Source: Psychromicrobium lacuslunae
Lineage (GTDB): Bacteria > Actinomycetota > Actinomycetes > Actinomycetales > Micrococcaceae
Assembly: GCF_000950575.1 (NCBI RefSeq)
Contig: NZ_CP011005.1
Coordinates: 1,736,001-1,800,000, forward strand
DNA: 64,000 bases
Direction of reading: 5' to 3'
Every line of letters starts with the position of its first letter. Positions within the stretch are counted from its first letter, which is position 1. Positions 60,857-64,000 of this stretch are shown here, piece by piece. The translations under genes and the position numbers were made by a program. The notes below the pieces were generated by a model. It saw nothing but the letters and a program-made list of their open reading frames with translations. It was not told the origin of the DNA and did not search any database.

Positions 60857-62110
60857 ATGGAACTTGCCGCCGTCGCTAGCGCAGCTGTGCCCGGGCTGAC
60901 CCCCACTGCCGCCGCTTACGAACCGGATGACGCCGCAGACTTCGACTCTGCAGTGCTGCTGGATGCCGAGCGTAAGCGTTGGCGAGTACGTGCACCAAGA
61001 CACCTCGAGGCAAGCACCCGGCTGGAGACCGAGCTACAAGTGCTACGTGCCTTCTCCCCAGCCGTCCGCACTGAACTGCCCTTCCTGCTGCCCACGGTCG
61101 CCGGTACGGTACGCATCGGCGAGCTGACTACTTTTGTGTACTCTCATCTGGCCGGGCGAGTGGCCTCCGTTGAGGAGCTGGTTTCCGGTGGCACCGCTGT
61201 GGCCAAAGAGATCGGCACCGCGATGGCAGCGATTCACGATTTGCCGATTGACTTGGTGCAGGGAGCGGATCTGCCCAGCTACTCGGCAAACGAGTTCCGG
61301 CAGCGTAAGTTGAACGAGCTCGATCAAGCTGCCACCACCGGGAAGATTCCGGCGGCGCTGCTGCGGCGTTGGGAGCATGCTTTGGAGGACGTCAGCCTGT
61401 GGCGGTTCAACCCCAGCGTGGTTCATGGCGATCTACATGAAGACAATATTTTGATGGATCAGTCCCGGCTGATTGCAGTGACCGGCTGGACCGACCTCCG
61501 AGTTGGTGATCCGGCCGATGACTTCGCCTGGCTCACCGCCGTGGATCATCAGGACTTCGTTGCCGCGGTGCAACAGAGTTACGCCGAAGCACGTCGAGAA
61601 GTGCCTGATCAACATCTGCAGAGGCGTGCCGCGCTCTCCGCGGAGTTCGCTTTGGCTCAGTGGCTGGTGCGTGGCCAGGCCGCCGGCGATGCGCAGATGG
61701 TGGCCGAGGCGGAGCAAATGCTACATACCTTAGAGTCCGATATTGCCCAGTACGGCGGGCAGCCGATTAGTGTCGAAGAGCCCGTGGTGCTCATCGCCTC
61801 TGGCGAAGGACGGACTGAATCCGATTCGGCTGACTCCGATCCTGACCCGGATGCTGGCTCCGATACGGCCTCAAATAGCGCCAAGGTCACCGTGGACGTG
61901 ATTCCTGAGCAGCCCTCAGCCTCGAACCCGGCAGCAGACTCCGGGTCAAGCGAATCGATCGCTGACAATGACGCTGCTAGAGATGAAAGCGCCCCGACGG
62001 CTCAGGCTGCTCATACTCCCTCTGAAGATCACGCTGCTGAGGAGCAACGGCACGCTGACGACACCGACACCACGGCCTTGCAGGTGGTGCCGCCGAAGCA
62101 GAGCGTCTAG
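60857..62110 (+). CDS. APH-fold phosphotransferase-like protein, likely inactive
   Basis: A 417-residue protein. The aminoglycoside-phosphotransferase core has VVHGDLHEDNILMD (H190, D192, N197) as the catalytic loop, but in the metal-binding block VTGWTDLRVGDPADD the Asp of the usual IDW is Gly210. The ATP-binding Lys is also not obvious (WRVRAPRH). Residues after about 310 are an acidic Ser/Asp/Ala tail of low complexity. It is probably a pseudokinase or a weak kinase. The ATG at 60857 suits the conserved start; a GTG at 60842 is possible. It overlaps the convergent helicase stop by four bases. Confidence 0.78.
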   Translation: MELAAVASAAVPGLTPTAAAYEPDDAADFDSAVLLDAERKRWRVRAPRHLEASTRLETELQVLRAFSPAVRTELPFLLPTVAGTVRIGELTTFVYSHLAGRVASVEELVSGGTAVAKEIGTAMAAIHDLPIDLVQGADLPSYSANEFRQRKLNELDQAATTGKIPAALLRRWEHALEDVSLWRFNPSVVHGDLHEDNILMDQSRLIAVTGWTDLRVGDPADDFAWLTAVDHQDFVAAVQQSYAEARREVPDQHLQRRAALSAEFALAQWLVRGQAAGDAQMVAEAEQMLHTLESDIAQYGGQPISVEEPVVLIASGEGRTESDSADSDPDPDAGSDTASNSAKVTVDVIPEQPSASNPAADSGSSESIADNDAARDESAPTAQAAHTPSEDHAAEEQRHADDTDTTALQVVPPKQSV

Positions 62111-64000
62111 CGGCGATATGCCTCGGTAATGATTTTCTCGAGTTGCTGCTCATCGGCCAGTTCATTGAGCCGAATGCTCTTATTCTCGGCCACGTAGTAG
62201 AAGGTCGCGCGCACCGTTTCTAAAGGCACTTTTTTGAGCCGCGACCAGGCTAGCCGATAGATGGCCAGCTGAACCGCTCGGGTCGAGAGTTCTGCCGTAT
62301 TCGGTACCCTGCCGGTTTTCCAATCCACCAGTTCCCAGTAGCTTTCTTGCTGCTCGCTGTGCTGGAAAACAGCATCGACGCGACCCCGCACTACGATTCC
62401 AGCGACTTGGGTTTCAATCGGCACCTCAACAAACGCCGGTTGCTGATCGGCCCACTCCGAAGCGGCGAAGTTCTCCTTGAGATCTTCCAATCGATAGCTG
62501 TCTTCAACAAAATCATCAGCAGCTGCCAAGAAGTCCCCAAGTTCGAGCTGACCGGCCGCACCATAGAACTGTTCAACCCAGGAGTGAAAGGCGGTGCCCT
62601 TACGAGCCGCGCTGCCAGGTTTACGCGGTACCGGGCGTCGGATCTGCTTGATCACTGCGGCGCTATCGGCCTTCAGCTCGACCAGAGTGGAGGCCGATAG
62701 GTGTGCCGGGATTTCAACCTCCAGAACGTCTTTGACGACTTTCCGTCGGTCCAAGAGTCCTCGCGCTTCCTCTCCCCAGCGGGCACTGCGCTGCCAGAGA
62801 TCGGCTGGCAGCGCCAGCCTGGCCTGCTGCACTCGCGCTGCCGCTGCTTCCAGGGCGGTGCGTCGCTGAGTGCTGCCGAGCTTGATCTGGTCCCCTGCGC
62901 TGATAGTCGGGCCCTGCAGCGGGTCATAAGGCCACTCAGCAGTCATTTTGAGATCAAGGTCCGGATTGTGCTCTGGTAATTCGTCGTCCTGTGGCCAGTG
63001 CGACTGGGGCGAGGTTGCGACGTCCGTCGAGCTGAGCTCCGAAGCAGGCTGGGTACCGGGCAACTCGCCGAGGAGCTCTGCAAGAAACGGTGATACCTCA
63101 CGCGGCTTGAGCGCCGTGCCAGCCCACTTTGAGCTGCTCACCATCAAAAAGTTTCGGGCCCGGGTATAGGCGACATAAGCCAGCCGGCGCTCCTCGTCCT
63201 CGCTGTGCACCCGCACCTCATCGGCGAAGATCTGCTCCGCGTCCAGCCAGGACTTCTGATCTCCCCCGCTGACATCCCAGACCGGCAGGTCGGCGACGTC
63301 GCCCCTGAGCGGCCATGGTAAGGAGTGGCTTCGTTTACTCCAGCGGTCCACCCGGGCGCTCGGGAAGGTGCCGGTGGCTAGCCCTGGCACGTAAACCTCG
63401 TCCCATTCCAGTCCCTTGGCGGCATGCACGGTAAGCAGTTGAACTGCCGTCGAGTCAGTCTCAAGCGAGAGCAATTCAAGACCACGTTCCTGCTGCTCGG
63501 CTGTCCTCAGCCAGGACAGAAAAGCTAACAGCTGAACGTCCTCTGCGCTCTGCAAGAAGCCTGCGGCGGCATCGGCAAAGGCATCGAGGTGATGCCGAGC
63601 CCGATGATAGCTAGTGCCCGGACGAGCCGCCAGCTCAATATCCAGCAACATAGTCCGCTCCACCTCGCTGATCAAGCTCAGCAGGTCTTCACCGACCAAG
63701 CTGCGCAGAGAACGCAATTCGTCCCGTAGCAGCAGCATTCGGCGCCGTCCCTCAACGCTTAGTTCGCGCGCCGATGCTGGCCAGAACACCGGGTCCAGCG
63801 CGTCAAGCGCCTCGATCAGGCTGGCCGAATCGACGCTATCCTGAGCGATCACCTGGTCGCTGTGGTCACCGTCGCCTCCGTTGTCTCTAACAGTCGCGGA
63901 GTTCGCTGCCTGCTGATGTCGCTGAGCTAGATATTTGGCCCAGTCAGCTAAGGCCATCAGATCGCTCGGGCCAATCCGCCAGCGGGCACCGCTGAGCAAC
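62107..64000 (-). CDS. adnB: AdnB-type helicase-nuclease, C-terminal part (runs off window)
   Basis: The C-terminal 630 or so residues of a large superfamily-1 helicase fused to a PD-(D/E)XK nuclease. Helicase motifs seen are LLTVHAAKGLEWDEVYVPG and RLAYVAYTRARNFLMV (motifs V and VI). The RecB-like nuclease contains GTAFHSWVEQFYG, VPIETQVAGIVVRGRVDAVF and YWELVDWKTGRVP (the D and DWK catalytic block), then QLAIYRLAW. Such enzymes resect double-strand breaks in actinobacteria. Position next to nudC-uvrD2 matches AdnB (Rv3201c) in mycobacteria. The N-terminus lies beyond base 64000. Confidence 0.92.
   Translation of the reverse strand, partial: LLSGARWRIGPSDLMALADWAKYLAQRHQQAANSATVRDNGGDGDHSDQVIAQDSVDSASLIEALDALDPVFWPASARELSVEGRRRMLLLRDELRSLRSLVGEDLLSLISEVERTMLLDIELAARPGTSYHRARHHLDAFADAAAGFLQSAEDVQLLAFLSWLRTAEQQERGLELLSLETDSTAVQLLTVHAAKGLEWDEVYVPGLATGTFPSARVDRWSKRSHSLPWPLRGDVADLPVWDVSGGDQKSWLDAEQIFADEVRVHSEDEERRLAYVAYTRARNFLMVSSSKWAGTALKPREVSPFLAELLGELPGTQPASELSSTDVATSPQSHWPQDDELPEHNPDLDLKMTAEWPYDPLQGPTISAGDQIKLGSTQRRTALEAAAARVQQARLALPADLWQRSARWGEEARGLLDRRKVVKDVLEVEIPAHLSASTLVELKADSAAVIKQIRRPVPRKPGSAARKGTAFHSWVEQFYGAAGQLELGDFLAAADDFVEDSYRLEDLKENFAASEWADQQPAFVEVPIETQVAGIVVRGRVDAVFQHSEQQESYWELVDWKTGRVPNTAELSTRAVQLAIYRLAWSRLKKVPLETVRATFYYVAENKSIRLNELADEQQLEKIITEAYRR

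Overview
The window reads as a chromosomal segment of a moderately high-GC actinobacterium, most likely a Micrococcaceae relative (Arthrobacter / Renibacterium / Psychromicrobium type). This rests on gene content: GatCAB, UPF0182, a YlbL-like PDZ protease, DUF2342, UvrD2 with HRDC, NudC, an AdnB-type helicase-nuclease, SigK/RskA, a TPM-PspA pair, actinobacterial HutH with a Cys-Ser-Gly MIO triad, and CUT1 sugar transporters without their own ATPase. Genus is inference. No phage, insertion sequence or CRISPR array was seen.

Layout. 1-3.0 kb: histidine utilisation (hutU cut by the window edge, an IclR regulator, divergent hutH). 3.0-6.1 kb: small accessory genes (LysE-type exporter, NmrA-like reductase, AraC regulator, VOC protein). 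6.1-10.2 kb: threonine catabolism (tdh-kbl plus a coupled methyltransferase) facing a LysR gene. 10.2-19.4 kb: a minus-strand sugar operon of two CUT1 permeases, a large lipoprotein binding protein, a LacI regulator, two sister Gfo/Idh dehydrogenases, an SDR and an EamA transporter. A LacI-type operator sits on its promoter; the sugar is unknown. 20-24.2 kb: a PPM-type phosphatase, then gatC-gatA-gatB. 24.3-31.6 kb: GNAT, lipid kinase, a J-domain protein, trmL with two methyltransferases, sigK-rskA, and a TipA-like MerR gene with a likely internal start. 31.7-46.9 kb: etfBA, an ABC exporter, HtrA, TPM-PspA, a secreted subtilisin-like protein, a second YidC-like insertase, a secreted SGNH hydrolase and a photolyase. 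47-50.7 kb: small accessory genes, a secreted Cys-containing peptide and an initiator tRNA. 50.8-64 kb: a conserved block syntenic with mycobacterial Rv3193c-Rv3201c (UPF0182, YlbL, DUF2342, UvrD2, NudC, AdnB), with an added phosphotransferase-like gene.

The most unusual non-coding signal is a family of four intergenic near-perfect palindromes (about 57-73 bp; 14560, 19855, 20774, 31675). All share CGAGTGT outer stems and an off-centre loop related to GGTTTTAAG. All lie 6-39 bp past the stop codon of a minus-strand gene. Two stem types with different cores suggest that the hairpin itself is conserved. Other points of interest: a subtilisin fold with Glu in the place of the catalytic His, a J-domain fused to a degenerate NERD-like domain, a predicted pseudokinase next to the AdnB gene, and a nucleotidyltransferase-GNAT fusion. 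Coordinates come from reading the sequence by eye; start codons were often moved from the longest frame to one with a ribosome-binding site or family support, and this is stated in each entry.
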